Shown piece by piece: positions 23,988-35,663 of a stretch of DNA of 64,000 bases (positions within the stretch are counted from its first letter, which is position 1; each line of letters starts with the position of its first letter). This DNA is from Sophora flavescens. Taxonomy: Eukaryota; Streptophyta; Magnoliopsida; Fabales; Fabaceae. Position numbers and translations under genes: made by a program. The DNA lies in NCBI GenBank assembly GCA_030762895.1, contig CM061065.1, positions 66,386,200-66,450,199 on the forward strand, in the 5' to 3' direction. The notes under the pieces are model-generated. The model had not been told where the DNA came from and did not search any database. It worked only from the letters and a program-made list of their open reading frames with translations.

Positions 23988-24725
23988 CTACTCATTAGTA
24001 GCACCAAAAATTATATCATCCACATATATTTGTACAAGTAAAGTGTTGTGTGCCTTTTTCTTAGTGAACAAAGTTGTGTCAACTTTACCTCTTTTAAATC
24101 CCTTTTCAATGAGAAAATTACTTAACCTTTCATACCAAGCTCTAGGAGCTTGCTTTAAGCCATATAGTGATTTAGACAATTTATAAACATGGTTAGGCAA
24201 TTCATTATTCTCAAAACCAGGCGGTTGACCAACATACACTTCCTCTTGTATAAATCCATTTAAGAAAGCCCTCTTAACATCCATTTGATACAATTTAAAT
24301 CCCATTATGCAAGCATAAGCAAGTAGCATTCTTATAGCTTCTAATCTTGCTACTGGTGCATATGTTTCATCATAATCTACGCCTTCTTCTTGGTTATACC
24401 GTTTGGCTACCAATCTAGCCTTGTTTCTTACAATTATACCATTTTCATCTAGTTTATTCCTAAAAACCCATTTTGTACCTATTACTTGACAGTTATTGGG
24501 TTTAGGCACTAGTTTCTAAACTTGGTTTCTTTCAAACTGGTTTAACTCATCTTGCATAGCCATCATCCAATGTTCATCAATTATAGCATCATCTATGTTC
24601 TTAGGTTCTACTTGAGACACAAATGGCATATGATTACAAAAATTTCTAAGAGATTGTCTAGTTGTTACCCCCTTTGTAATTTCATCGATGATGTTATCAA
24701 TTGGATGATTCTGACAGTCCTCCAT
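23988..24725 (-). pseudogene. Copia reverse transcriptase, catalytic part
   Basis: Contains VIGTKWVFRNKLDENG, APVARLEAIRMLLA, QMDVKRAFLNG (first catalytic Asp) and IYVDDIIFGAT (the YVDD catalytic pair), in order. A stop at 24516 falls in the segment usually read QVWKLVP, i.e. TGG changed to TAG; another TAG ends the frame at 23988. The part before 24516 is the variable linker between integrase and RT (GVTTRQSLRNFC). The enzyme would copy element RNA into DNA. Confidence 0.9.
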
Positions 24726-24851
24726 TCCTTTGGTAGGTCAGGCTGTTGTTCTATTTGCTCTTGCTGCAGCGATTCGTTCTTTAAGCTTTCATCTTCTTCA
24801 TTGTCCTGTTTCTATTCTAGGAGAGTTTTCTCAATTGAATCTACAAGATCA

Positions 24852-25115
24852 TCAATAACACAATCCTTTCCCAACCTTGAAGCCTTTGTCACATAGTTGA
24901 CTGATACTTAGCAGGTTATGTTTCGGTCCCTCAACATATAGTACATCCTCAATGATTGTTGTTGAGTCACTTCCAATGTTGCTAATGCCAAGTATTCTTC
25001 CTTTATTATTGTCTCCATAGGTAACACTACCACTAGACTTAGGGGTAAAAGAAATGAACTTGCTTTTGTCTTCAGTCACGTGCTTGGAACAACCACTGTC
25101 AAGATACCATTTCAC
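24852..25115 (-). pseudogene. Copia aspartic protease, followed by a large deletion
   Basis: The frame holds KWYLDSGCSKHVTED (catalytic D-S-G) and ends in KHNLLSISQLCDKG, the normal end of Copia protease. Directly after it the sequence jumps to the Glu/Ser-rich linker that normally follows integrase, about 130 bp before the RT frame. The pre-integrase zinc finger and the DDE core, normally about 300 codons or more, are absent. Confidence 0.88.
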
Positions 25116-25136
25116 ATTCTTGGCTTTCTAACACAC

Positions 25137-26938
25137 CTACAAAACAGAATCATGTTTTTGCTTTAGGTACCCAAATCTGTTTGGGTCCTTTGAGTTAGTT
25201 GGAGAATTAGTTCCTTTAGGAACCCATATATATTTAGACTCATTATAATAAGATTTTCTGTAATGACATGTAGAAGCCGTGTGACCTTTTCTAGCACAGA
25301 AATAGCATTTAACAAATGGTGTGTTTGATGTCATAGGTGCAACAAAAAATTTCTTGAAAGATTTCTCATGTATCTTAGGTTTATAGCCTATTCCAGCCTT
25401 ATCATAAACACATTTTTGTTGTCCTAACAATGCATCCAAATTATCTCTACCATTTGTGAACTTGGCTAAGTCATTTTTCAGTTTTTCAACTTCTTTAGTC
25501 AATGTACAGCTAGATGCATTCCAGATTTATTTATCACTAGTAACTCTAGATAGATCACCATTCAAATGATTTATATGTTTCTCCAACTTAGGACATTTAT
25601 CACATATAGGTGCATCTAAGACAGTAACTAGTTTTTATTTTAAAGCACAATTTTATGTTTTTAATTGATCTACCTCTTTGTTTAAAACAGAAGTTTTCCC
25701 CTCTAAGCATGTGATGGTTTTCTTAGACTTAGTTAGCAATCTAGCAAGTCTAATGGATTCTCTATGAAGTTCTTAAAAAGCATTTTGCAATTCATCATAA
25801 GAAGGTTGATAATTAGAACTTACTTCACTTTCTGAATCACTGTTATTGCTGGTCATCATGCACAAGTTTGCTTCCTCAGATTCAGATTCTTCAGTGGAAT
25901 CTAGATCATTATCATCCCAAGCAATGTAGGCCTTTCTTGGCTTTCTCCACTTCTTGTCCTTTGAGTCAAACTTTTTTGTTTTGTCCTTCTTTTGCAGTTT
26001 TGGACCGTCAAGCTTCATGTGGCCAATCTTTCCACATTCATAGCATGTGATGTTGTTGGAAGAGTTGTCACCTTTGCTGAAATTTCTCCTTTGAAAGGTG
26101 GATGGTTTTATTTTGAAGTTTCCTTTCTTCTTTAGGAAGTTCTTGAATTTTCTAACTAGCATTCCTTTCTCTTCTTCAGATTCAGCCTCTTGTTTTGAAT
26201 CATCATCATCACTGTCTTCTACTTCTTTGACTTGTGATTTTAGAGCCAATCCCTTCTTTCTTTTATTAGTTTCTTCACTCTCATTTAGTCTGTTCAACTC
26301 CAATTCATGTTCTTACAATCCAAACAGTGTGGCAATGGTCATTGATGAGAGATCTTTGGATTCTGAGATTGCAGTGACTTTAGGTTGCCATTCCCTGCTC
26401 AAGCATCTCATGACTTTGTTAATTTGATCCTCATTTGAGATTGACTTTCCAAGACCAGCCAATTGATTTACGATGTGTGTGAATCTCTTTGGATTTCAGT
26501 CATAGGTTCCCCTCGATTCATTCTGAATAGATCATACTCATGTGTGAGGGTGTTTATTCTTGCTCTTTTGACATCTGAGGTTCCTTCATGTGTTACTTGT
26601 AATGTATCCCACATCTCCTTTGCTGATTTGCAATTTGAAACCCCGAAAAATTCTTCACGGCTTAAAGTATATGTTATAATATTCTTAGCACGTGCATTAT
26701 ATTGAATTCTTTTCTTATCATCCTCATTCCATTGAGTTTTAGGCTTATTTCTTGGAGCACCATTAGCATCTACAGTAGAGGGGACAAATGGTTCATTTTC
26801 TACTACATCCCATATGTCAACACCTGCTGCCTCAAGAAATATTACCATTCTTTCCTTCCAATAGATATACTCAGATCCATTGAAGGCAGGCGGGTGTGCA
26901 AGGGAAGCCACTTCATTTAAACAGTCATTGTAAGCCAT
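25137..26938 (-). pseudogene. gag: Copia gag
   Basis: It starts at ATG 26938, 35 bp after the primer site. The first part (PPAFNGSEYIYWKERM, CKSAKEMWDTLQVTHEG) is the Copia gag capsid (UBN2-like). A knuckle CYECGKIGHMKLDGP follows, with the last Cys replaced by Gly, so it should not bind zinc normally. After acidic and coiled sequence comes a second knuckle, CYFCARKGHTASTC (near 25310-25265), intact. Stops and frameshifts lie near 26468, 26310, 25770 and 25503. Confidence 0.85.
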
Positions 26939-26973
26939 GCTCTTATAGCTGTTAAGCCAAACTTAAGAGTTTA

Positions 26974-26986
26974 GCTCTGATGCCAA
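26974..26986 (-). other. Primer binding site, tRNA-iMet type
   Basis: The minus strand reads TTGGCATCAGAGC two bases after the LTR end, differing by one base from the common TTGGTATCAGAGC complementary to initiator tRNA-Met. Confidence 0.85.
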
Positions 26987-26988
26987 CT

Positions 26989-28643
26989 GTTGTTTTGGCT
27001 TCAACGACTCAGGAGGGGGGGGGGGGGGGGGTGAATTGATTTTTCAAAGAAAATATTTTCCCTCTTAAAACTTTTTCACAAAGCTTTATAAATCAGAGTT
27101 GCAGATTTGTGTTCACAGGATCTTTTATAAAATCGATGAAGGGTTTTTACAAAATCTTGAATAGAAGGTGACGAGGATAAGAAAGATTAATAACGAATAG
27201 GTTCAGGTTCAATAACTCAGTAATAACAAAATACAGTTTATACAGATCAAGAACAGAAATTATATTTGAACTATAAACATCAAAATCACAGGTTCTTGAT
27301 CATAAATAGAAATTAAAGAGTATGAGTTTAGAGATACTACACAACCAGATTTATCCTGGTTCAGTCACCACCACTGTGACCTACATCCAGTCCCCACTCC
27401 ACCTGTGGGATTTCACACACAGACACACAAGCTTTGCCAGGTAGCTTGAAAAACCTTTACACCACAGAGCACTTCTTTACCTAGAGATACCACACTCTTG
27501 TGAAGAGCCTCAATGTTCTTCCTTAGGGATACCTCACCCTAATCACTCAGAGAGACTTCCTCTCTCTTTACAATCAAAAAGTAAAAACAAAAGTTGATTC
27601 CTAACTCTCAACAGTTAGATAAAACAAATTGAAGCACTTATGAGTATTGAAACACTCTTTTCACAATAAGCTCTATGAAGATGATGAATGATATGTGTAA
27701 CGTTATAATTCTTTTGTTATTCGTTATGATTCTTCTTATAGTGTTTCTTTGATCCCTCTTTATATAGAAAACAAGTTATAGTCGTTGGGATAAATTAAAA
27801 TAGATTTGGATCTGATTTAACAAAATCTATTTTCTTGATTCTCGTTCTTGAGATAAGATTCTGATAGTTCTTATAGAATTCGCGTCCATAAATTAACGAG
27901 TCCATTTGGAAAAATAGCCGCATCCATCTTAAAAAAATAACTACATCCATTTGCCACATCAGCAGACGGGAGTACTAACACAAAGTAATTGGACGTGCTC
28001 CAACTAGTAGACGAGCGCATGTATTACTTTAGTAGACGAGCGCTTGTATCACTTTAGTGGACGAGCACTTCTGTTACTTTCGTAGACGTGCGCTTGTGTC
28101 ATTTTAGTAGACGTGTTCTTTTGTCACTTTAGTAGACACGAGCTTCTGTTATTTTAGTAGGCGTGAGCTTTTGCCACTTTCTTGGATGCCAGCTTTTACC
28201 ACTGTTGGAGGGGCGTTTCTATTATTCCCAGTGTTGGATGAGTGCTAATATTATTCCAGTGTTGGACGAGCGCTTCTATTATTATTTCCAAAAACCATTT
28301 TCATTAACGAAAACTTATTCCTTTTAATACAGGTTATGAAAAATGATTTTCTTCATGCATCTTTCTTAATTGAGCTATTTGTGAATAAGAGATTTCATCT
28401 CTTACAAATCATCTAAGACTTAACACTAATTTATTCAGTTAAGCTCTTGTCTTGATGATTCCTTGATCTTCGTCCTCGCTCTTTGAATCCTCCAAGTTCT
28501 TCCTTGAATATTCTCCTTTGATTGCTCATTGAACTTGTTGAATATTGCTTGATACCTGTCTTTACAATTTGACACTAAACACTTGCATACACATTAAGTT
28601 GTTTTTGTCATATATCAAAATCTTTAAGTCATTGAATCTAACA
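26989..28643 (-). repeat. 5' LTR of the minus-strand Copia
   Basis: 1655 bp. It carries the 25-bp U3 array (28005-28285), a TATA box, a GT/AT-rich leader and, near the U5 end, a run of 17 G on the plus strand (27015-27031). Compared with the other LTR it has an extra GTGTTGGA unit near 28225-28265. Confidence 0.9.
27758..27767 (-). promoter_or_regulatory. TATA box of the Copia 5' LTR
   Basis: The minus strand reads TCTATATAAAGAGGG. The same motif is in the 3' LTR at 21711-21718. Position relative to the primer site fits a U3 promoter. Confidence 0.6.
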
Positions 28644-28648
28644 TGAAC

Positions 28649-28765
28649 AAGTTCTAAACCACATAACTCAATCCAACCCTATGACCAAAACCAACTCGAA
28701 ATTTTTGGTTTAGGACAAGTTGGGTTGGTCGATCATCGGGTTGTCCCAGACCCGTGTCCACCCTT
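28649..28765. mobile_element. hAT-like non-autonomous element, right part
   Basis: Right end of the element that begins at 19956, ending GACCCGTGTCCACCCTT. It lies immediately after the TGAAC duplication of the Copia insertion. Confidence 0.5.
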
Positions 28766-29031
28766 GAAACATGCAATTGACTTGGTTGTTTTGGTATGAC
28801 TTGGCCAGTTCAACGAGTTCTGAATAGTTTGATTCAGTTATTACAAATGGTTTGGTTGAAGTGAATTTTAGTTTCAAATTCAGTTCAATTGAACTTTCTG
28901 CACATCCCTAGTAAAGAAGAAGAGTTTGCGAAAAAAATTCTAAGAAAAGTATATTTGCTATTCATTACAATTGTTCAATGTTAGTTACTTAATACCTATT
29001 CTTTGTTATTATATTGAAGAATTACACAAGC
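28766..29031. other. Non-coding stretch with a possible second hAT-like end
   Basis: GCACATCCCTAG at about 28899-28910, read on the minus strand as CTAGGGATGTGC, looks like a hAT-type terminus. Its partner was not found, so it is not called as an element. Confidence 0.25.
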
Positions 29032-30450
29032 TGTTGAAACAAAAGTGGTCAAGGTTAAATAATCTCTTAAGTTTTGATGCTAACAAAGATATTAAATTTG
29101 TATGGCAAAGTTAAGTTAAAGGCCTAACTCGTCTACTCTTGTATGCTGAACTTTTTTTAGTATCGTAAGACGAGGGAACTAAGTTAAAGTTCCTTAGAAT
29201 AGCTTCAAAAGCATATCGAGTCAAAGCTTTACTCGCTAGACGAGCCTTCAAATCATATGGTAAAATACTAAGTCCATAAGGTTATCGCTAGACGAGACGC
29301 TAAAAATTAGCTAAGGTAAAAGGCAGTAGACGAGTGTCTAAGTTCACCTTTGTAATAAGCGGTGGACGAGCTATCAAAATCTATCAAGAAAAATAGCAAG
29401 TCCAAAGACTTGTAACTGGACAAGGATTTAACTGGATTAGCTTATATAAACAGAAGTAAGTTAGTAATTTACCCAGTGACTTTTTAATTATGCGCGTCCA
29501 AAGACATACTGGAATTGAACCCGTCTAGTCAAGTGAATTTATTTCAAATGATTGTTTATTTAATACAAAGGTATTTATGTCATTTACTTGTGTTATTTGA
29601 ATTGGGTATATCTTTGTTTCTTGGTAAGAGAAACATAGTACCATCGAAAACACAAATCTTTGTACTCTGACACATAAGCTGCTGTAAAAGTTAAACAAAG
29701 TACAAAGAAGGAAAGTCAAAAAGTAACTTTAGGTACAACAGAGAAATGATGGTACCACTTTAAGCATTTCTGATAACCAAGAGTACATTTCGTATAAAAC
29801 ATATCAAGTTATCAGAAATCAATGGATCTCAGCATTTAATACTATCTCTAAATGGATACAATTTGAAGATTGTTGAAAATGAACAAGCTAAAGCTGCATT
29901 TCACCTATAAATACTGGACGACCCCCAGTGAAGAACAATATGAGCTCTGATATTCAAAAGTACAAAAACTCTGCTCAAAGTTCTTTCAAATACTTTCATT
30001 GTAACCTATCTGATCTTAAACTTTCATACTCTCACATATAGTGAGCTTGTAAGGTCAAACTTCAAACCTCTTAGTTATAGTTAGAGCCTGAAGAGACTTG
30101 GTAGAGAAATAATACTTGTTAGCCTGAAGAGGTGTTGAATACTTGTAAAGCTATTTGATTATAGTGGAGAAAAACTTCAGGTAGAAGGGGCTGGACGTTG
30201 CTCTTGGTTGGAAAATAGTGAACCAGGATAATTCAACTGTGTGAATCTTCTATCCCTATCTTTACAGTCTTTGTTTATACTATTTGTGGGGATTTGAATT
30301 TAATTTTGGTAACTCTTTGGAAATGTTATTTTGGTTTGTGTGTATATTTCTTCTTCTGCTTGCAAAAAGGTTTTAAGAAAAGGTTTATGGAAAAATTGTT
30401 AAGAAACACAATTCAATCCCCATTTCTTTTGTTCCCCTATGTCAACTTCA
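29032..30450 (+). repeat. 5' LTR of the SIRE-like element
   Basis: It starts TGTTGAAACAAAAGTGG, matching TGTTGAAACCAAAGTGG at 55133. Between 29140 and 29360 the motif TAGACGAG or GGACGAG recurs about seven times on either strand. A TATA box CTATAAATA is at 29905-29913, followed by a leader. The exact 3' end (about 30450) is set by the primer site; no perfect TG..CA end is seen. Confidence 0.8.
29905..29913 (+). promoter_or_regulatory. TATA box of the SIRE-like LTR
   Basis: CTATAAATA, downstream of the GACGAG-rich U3 segment and about 540 bp before the primer site. Confidence 0.55.
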
Positions 30451-30452
30451 GT

Positions 30453-30466
30453 TGGTATCAGAGCTT
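30453..30466 (+). other. Primer binding site, tRNA-iMet
   Basis: TGGTATCAGAGCTT, complementary to the 3' end of initiator tRNA-Met over its first 12 bases, just after the LTR end. Confidence 0.88.
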
Positions 30467-30494
30467 AGCCTCGAAAGGGTTGAGCATCTAACAA

Positions 30495-31490
30495 GTGCTG
30501 AGGAAGTACGATCCAACAAGCATGGATACAGAAGGACAAGCAATCAACAGACCTCCTCTCTTTGATGGCACATACTATGACTATTGGAAAAAGAGAATGA
30601 TGACTTTTCTTGATGCACAAAGTGTGGATATCTGGGAGCTGACTGAAACAAGTTATACTGAACCTAGAGGTGCTGATGGAATTGCTATTGCAAGAGAATA
30701 TTTGACTGCAGATCAAAAGACCAAGCACCAGCTCAATCTCAAAGCTAAGCACTATTTGATGTGTGCTTTTACCAGATTTGAACATGACAAGGTTCACACC
30801 TGCAACACTACTAAGGAGATTTGGGATACTCTAGCCCTAGCTCATGAAAGGTCATCCCAAGTCAAGGAGTCAAAGATAAGCATGCTGGTTCATCAGTATG
30901 AGTTATTCAAAATGGCTGAACATGAAACTATAGATCAATTATTTGGAAGATTCCAAACTATCACAAACAGTCTTAAATCTCTTGGAAAAACTTATGAAAA
31001 TAGATATCATGTCAGAAAAATCTTGAGGAGCCTACATAAACAGTGAAGTTCTAAGGTCACTGCTATTTAGGAGGCAAAGCATCTCAACACTCTCACTCTG
31101 GAATATTTTCTTGGATCTCTCAAAGTCGATGAGCTTGAACTCAATGAAGAAGAGAGTACCAAAAAAGGCAAGTCTATTGCCCTAAAAGCAAAGAAGCAGG
31201 TCCTTCAGATAGTGATGAAGGATCTGATGAGGATGAACTGTCATTCATCTCTAGAAATATTCAACATATGTTGAGAAAGAAGTTGGTTTCAGAAGGAAGC
31301 AGTGCAATGAAAATTTCACCAAAGAAAAGTCAGACTCCAAGGGTAAAGGTCCACCTCTGTGCTTCGAGTGCAAAAAGCCTGGTCATTTCAAAGCTGACTG
31401 CTCAGAACTGAATGACAAAAAGGAAGTTATCCAAAAAGAAGAAATTTCTAATGGCTACTTGGGAGAATATGGATCTGTCATCATCTAAAT
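30495..31490 (+). pseudogene. gag: SIRE-like gag
   Basis: An open frame from 30495 to 31046 begins just after the primer site; the gag ATG is probably 30522 (MDTEGQAINRPPLFDG). It holds YYDYWKKRMMTFL and TTKEIWDTLALAHERS, the UBN2-like capsid. After a stop at 31044 the homology continues in other frames, to a CCHC knuckle CFECKKPGHFKADC near 31352-31393. Stops and small frameshifts separate the pieces. Part of the nucleocapsid lies in the next open frame. Confidence 0.85.
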
Positions 31491-31528
31491 AATAAGATGA
31501 AGTTGAGGAAGAGGCAAACATTTGTCTC

Positions 31529-32638
31529 ATGACTGGCACTTCTTCTGAAAGTGAATACACTGATGCTGGGGTAATGGATTCTGACTCGTCTACTCTTCTG
31601 GAAGATTTTGATGAGTTATTAAGCAACACGTCCATTCTGTCTCATGAATATAAGATTCTTAAAAAGAAATTTTTAAATTTGACTAAAGAGTATGACAGAG
31701 TCTGCATGGAAAAACAGGCCCTTGTTGATGAAAACAAGAAGCTTAAGATAGAGAATGTTAGTCTAACTGACAAACTCAAAGTTGAGCCTGATGTCCCTTG
31801 TGAAGTTGCAAAACTGAAACAAGATGTGACATATCTGACACACATCCTGCCTAAGTTTGTAGGTGGCTCAAAAATGTTAAACTTGATATTGAGGTACTCT
31901 AGATCACCTCATGATAAGTATGGTCTACGTTATGACAAGGAGAAACAAGAAGCATCTCACAAAGTAACAAAATCTCATGCACACCACCGAGTTTCTAAAA
32001 CTCAAGTACATCATTATAAAACAAAATCTAGCTCGTCCAACACTTACTGTAAAGTTTGTGGTAAAAATGGTCACATCACATCTAGATGCATACATAATAA
32101 ACATGTTAAACATGCTCGTCCAGTGACCACTAAAAGAAAGGACCCAAGTCAATATGGGTACCTAAAAGCAAGATTATACTTGTTGTATATTTGCTTAATA
32201 ACAAGAAAGAAACACGCATCTTGGTACTTGGACAGTGGATGCTCACGTCATATGACGGGAGAAAAGTGTATGTCCCAAAACCTTAGACATAAAGATGGTG
32301 GCTGGGTTACCTTTGGAGGTAATCAGAAAGGAAAGATCATTGGAGTAGGTAAAATTGGTAAACATCCTTTTCCCTCCATAGATAATGTCTTGTTAGTTGA
32401 TGGTTTAAAACACAACTTACTAAGCATAAGTCAATTATGTGATAGTGGGTATGCTGTTTCTTTTGATAAGAACATGTGTAATGTCAAGAAAAATGATGGA
32501 CCACTCTTATTCACTGCTAAGAGGCAAAACAATCTGTATAAGATTGACTTGGAGTCACTTACAAATCAGAGTGTATCATGTCTAGTGTCCATTGAAGACG
32601 AGCGATGGATTTGGCACAAAAGGGTCATGCAAGCTTGA
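31529..32638 (+). pseudogene. SIRE-like gag C-terminus, protease and pre-integrase start
   Basis: The longest open frame of this element (369 codons). Residues ~25-95 form a Leu/Lys-rich coiled coil (EYKILKKKFLNLTKEYDRV). A second CCHC knuckle CKVCGKNGHITSRC follows (about residues 174-187), then WYLDSGCSRHMTG with the protease D-S-G, and KHNLLSISQLCDSGY. It ends in WIWHKR, the start of the integrase zinc domain, where a frameshift moves into the frame beginning at 32605. Confidence 0.88.
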
Positions 32639-33309
32639 AATTAATCTCAAAGCTAAATAAGCATAACCTCGTGAGAGCATTATCACACCTTAAATACAAA
32701 TCTGATGCTCTCTGTGATGCATGTCAAAAGCGAAAACAAGTTAAAGGTTCTTTTGAATCTAAGAACATTGTTAGTACCAATAGGCCACTAGAATTGACAC
32801 ACCTTGATCTCTTTGGTCCAACAAGGACTGCTTTTGTCAGTGGCAAGAAATATGGTTTAGTCATAGTATATGACTATACTAGATGGACATGGGTTATGTT
32901 CCTAGCCCACAAGGATGAGTCATTCAAGGTCTTATCTATATTTTGCAAACGTGTACAAAATGAAAAATGCATGTTTATCACTTCAATCAGAAGTGACAAT
33001 GGGGGAGAGTTTGAAAATGAGCTATTTGAAAGGTTTTGTGAAGAAAATGATATTCTTCACAACTTCTCAATACCTAAAACACCACAGGAAAATGGTGTGG
33101 TAAAGAGAAAGAACAAATCTCTTCAAGAGATGGCTAGAATAATGCTCAATGACAACTCTGTCCCTAGACACTTATGGGCTGAAGATGTTAACACTGCCTG
33201 CTACTTTCAGAACATAGTATACATTAGACCAATTCCGAATAAAACTCCTTATAAATTATGGAAAGGACAAAAACCCAACATATCTTACTTTTATTCCTTT
33301 TGGTTGTAA
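32605..33309 (+). pseudogene. SIRE-like integrase
   Basis: The HHCC zinc domain is spread over the frameshift: WHKR at the end of the previous frame, then GHASLKLISKL and LCDACQKRKQ. The catalytic core shows LTHLDLFGP (D), SIRSDNGGEFEN (D) and TPQENGVVKRKN (E), all three catalytic residues kept. The usual ENG(V)VERKNR has Lys for Glu after the catalytic Glu. The frame ends at 33309; the C-terminal part (WVFGC-like, GILLGYS, FRVYN) continues in other frames to about 33480. Confidence 0.88.
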
Positions 33310-33794
33310 ATGTTTTATATTAAATACTAAAGATCAACTAGGTAATTTTGATTCTAAAGTAGATAATGGAATTCTATTAGGATATTCTGAGTCATCCAAA
33401 GGTTTTAGAGTGTATAATTCTAGAACTCTAGTTGTAGAAGAATGTATACATGTTAAGTTTGATGATAAGTAGCCTGATAAGAAATTATCATAGCTTGATG
33501 AAGCTTTTGCAGATTTGAATCTTAAAGATTCATAAAATCCTGTAAACATCAAGTCTGATGATCAAGTGGACAATCAACAACAGTATGGTTCAGGAGCTTC
33601 AAATTCTCAACAATAAAATGTTCAAAGGTCATGGCATTTCAAGACATACCATCCCCAAGATCAAATCATTGGGAGTCCCAGTAATAAGCTAAGTACTAGA
33701 TCAACTTTTAGGGAACAAGCTGATTATGCTTTTGACTGAATTGGAACCAAAGACAGTAGACGAGGCTCTACTGGACTAGGGTTGGATTCTGGCC
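33310..33794 (+). pseudogene. Degraded integrase C-terminus and linker
   Basis: Homology to the Copia integrase tail (DNGILLGYSESSKGFRVYN) is visible near 33364-33420 in a frame with several stops. The remainder is the Ser/Asp-rich linker before RT, with repeated stops. Confidence 0.6.
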
Positions 33795-35241
33795 ATGCTA
33801 GAGGAGATGAATCAATTTGATAGAAGTGAAGTTTGGTCTCTTGTACCCATGCCTAAAAACAAATCAGTGATTGGAACCAAATGGGTTTACAGAAACAAGC
33901 TTGATGAAAATGGTAAGGTGGTTAGGAATAAAGCAAGATTAGTTGGTCAAAAGGATCTGAAACTTTTGCTCCAGTTTCTAGATTAGAAGCTATACGCATC
34001 TTATTATCTTTTGCTACTCATCATAATATCATGCTTTATCAAAAGGATGTGAAAAGTGCATTTTTAAATGACTTTATAAATGAGGAAGTATATGTAATGT
34101 AACCTTTGGGTTTTGAAAATGACACCCATCCTGAACATGTATATAAGCTAAAGAAAGCTTTATACTGTCTTAAGCAAGCTCCTAGAGCTTTGCATGAAAG
34201 ACTAAGTTCATTTCTAATGGACAATGGATTTAGTCGAGGAAATGTGGATACAACCTTGTTTAGAAAATCCAACAAGTCCAGTTTTAAAATTGTGCAAATT
34301 TATGTTGATGACATAATCTTTGGTGCTACTAATGAATCTTTGTGCAAGAAGTTTTCTAAGTTAATGTAAAATGAATTTGAAATGAGCATGATGGGATAAC
34401 TCAAATTCTTCCTTGGACTTCAAGTAAACAAACAGTGGACGAGGTGTACATCCATCAAACCGTACACAAAGGAACTCTTGAAGAAGTTCAAGATGCATGA
34501 CTGCAAACCAATGAATACACCAATGCACCCCACATCCATACTGAACAAAGATGACAAAGATAAAAAGGTAGACCAAAAGGTATATAGAGGTATGATAAGA
34601 TCTCTTTTATATCTTACTGTGTCCAGACCTGACATTATGTTCATTGTTTTCTTATGTGCTCGATTTCAATCTGATCCTAGAGAATCTTATTTATCAACAG
34701 TCAAAAGAATAGTTAGATATTTGAAAGGTACTACTAATCTGGGTTTATGTTTTAAGAAGAATGATGATTACAGATTAGCTGGTTTTTGTGATGTTGACTA
34801 TGCTGGAGATAGAATAGAAAGAAAAAGTACCAGTGGAGGATGTCACTTCATTGGATCAAACTTAGTCGCATGGTCAAACAAAAGACAAACACCATTGCCT
34901 TATCAACTACTGAAGCTGAGTACATATCGGCTGCAAGTTGCTGCTCACAACTTCTTTGGATCAAACATTAATTGGAGGAATACAATGTGTTTGTAAGTAG
35001 TATTCCACTTATGTGTGATAACACTGCTGCAATCAATCTATCTAAAAATTCAATCTTGCACTCAAGAGCTAAGCACATAGAGATTAAACATCATTTTATT
35101 AGAGATTATGTGGAAAAAATGTGTTTTTGATATACAGTTTGTACATACTGACCATCAATGGGCTTATATCTTTACTAAACCTCTAGCCGAGGACAGATTT
35201 ATCTTCACCAGAAAGTATCTTAACATGATATGTGAAGATTA
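33795..35241 (+). pseudogene. SIRE-like reverse transcriptase and RNase H, many breaks
   Basis: Order: MLEEMNQFDRSEVWSLVP, VIGTKWVYRNKLDENG, a frameshift near 33945, RLEAIR, then QKDVKSAFLND (first catalytic Asp), IYVDDIIFGATNES (YVDD kept) at 34297-34339, GMIRSLLYLTVSRPDIMF, and RNase H with CDVDYAGD, then a frameshift in the LSTTEAEY segment (near 34895), and the end FTKPL near 35172. Stops at 34099, 34366 and 34397 sit in codons that are usually CAA or GAA. About three pieces remain open, the longest 34478-34996. No function remains. Confidence 0.88.
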
Positions 35242-35663
35242 ATATGTCGTCCAGTCATGATCAGCTACTGTATGTTAAATGCTCGTCTATTACATATCCC
35301 ATCCAATGCTTGTTTGCATTTGCTAAACTATATCGCCTATGCATTTCATTATTATTTGCATTTGTTATGTCTCAAAGACATATTTAATTAGAATTATCTC
35401 TACTGAGTCAGTTATTTTCATCATTTGTAAAAATTACTTTTTACAGTTTCAAGAAACCTGCGTCGTGTTAGCATTTAATGCATGTCTCTTCACACGTCTC
35501 TGGTTTTATTTTATTTTAATTTTTTTTCAAAAAGAAAACTCTCCATGTTCAAAACCTTTTTAAGTCTTTCTCTTCCCCCTGAAAAACCTTTCATTTCTCT
35601 GATTTCCCAAACCCTCTCTTTGCAAAAAGAACTCTATGTCTCTCCAAACCTTCAACCTCAACA
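35242..35663 (+). other. Spacer between pol and the envelope-like region
   Basis: No gene. It contains a pyrimidine-rich stretch ending TTTTTACAG (35437-35445) that could be a splice acceptor for a subgenomic envelope-like transcript; this is speculative. Confidence 0.35.

Larger units (their letters stand above)
20960..28643 (-). mobile_element. Copia retrotransposon (SIRE-like), minus strand, integrase deleted
   Basis: A complete insertion: 5' LTR 26989-28643, primer site 26974-26986, gag, protease, RT, RNase H, polypurine tract 22568-22582, 3' LTR 20960-22567. LTRs run TGTTAGATTC..AACAACA in sense. A perfect 5-bp target duplication TGAAC lies at 20955-20959 and 28644-28648. The two LTRs are visibly very similar, so the insertion is comparatively recent. 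Integrase is entirely missing, and stops break gag and RT, so it could move only with help from another element. RT sequence and the A5-G5-AGA polypurine tract place it near SIRE/Maximus; clade not certain. Confidence 0.92.
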
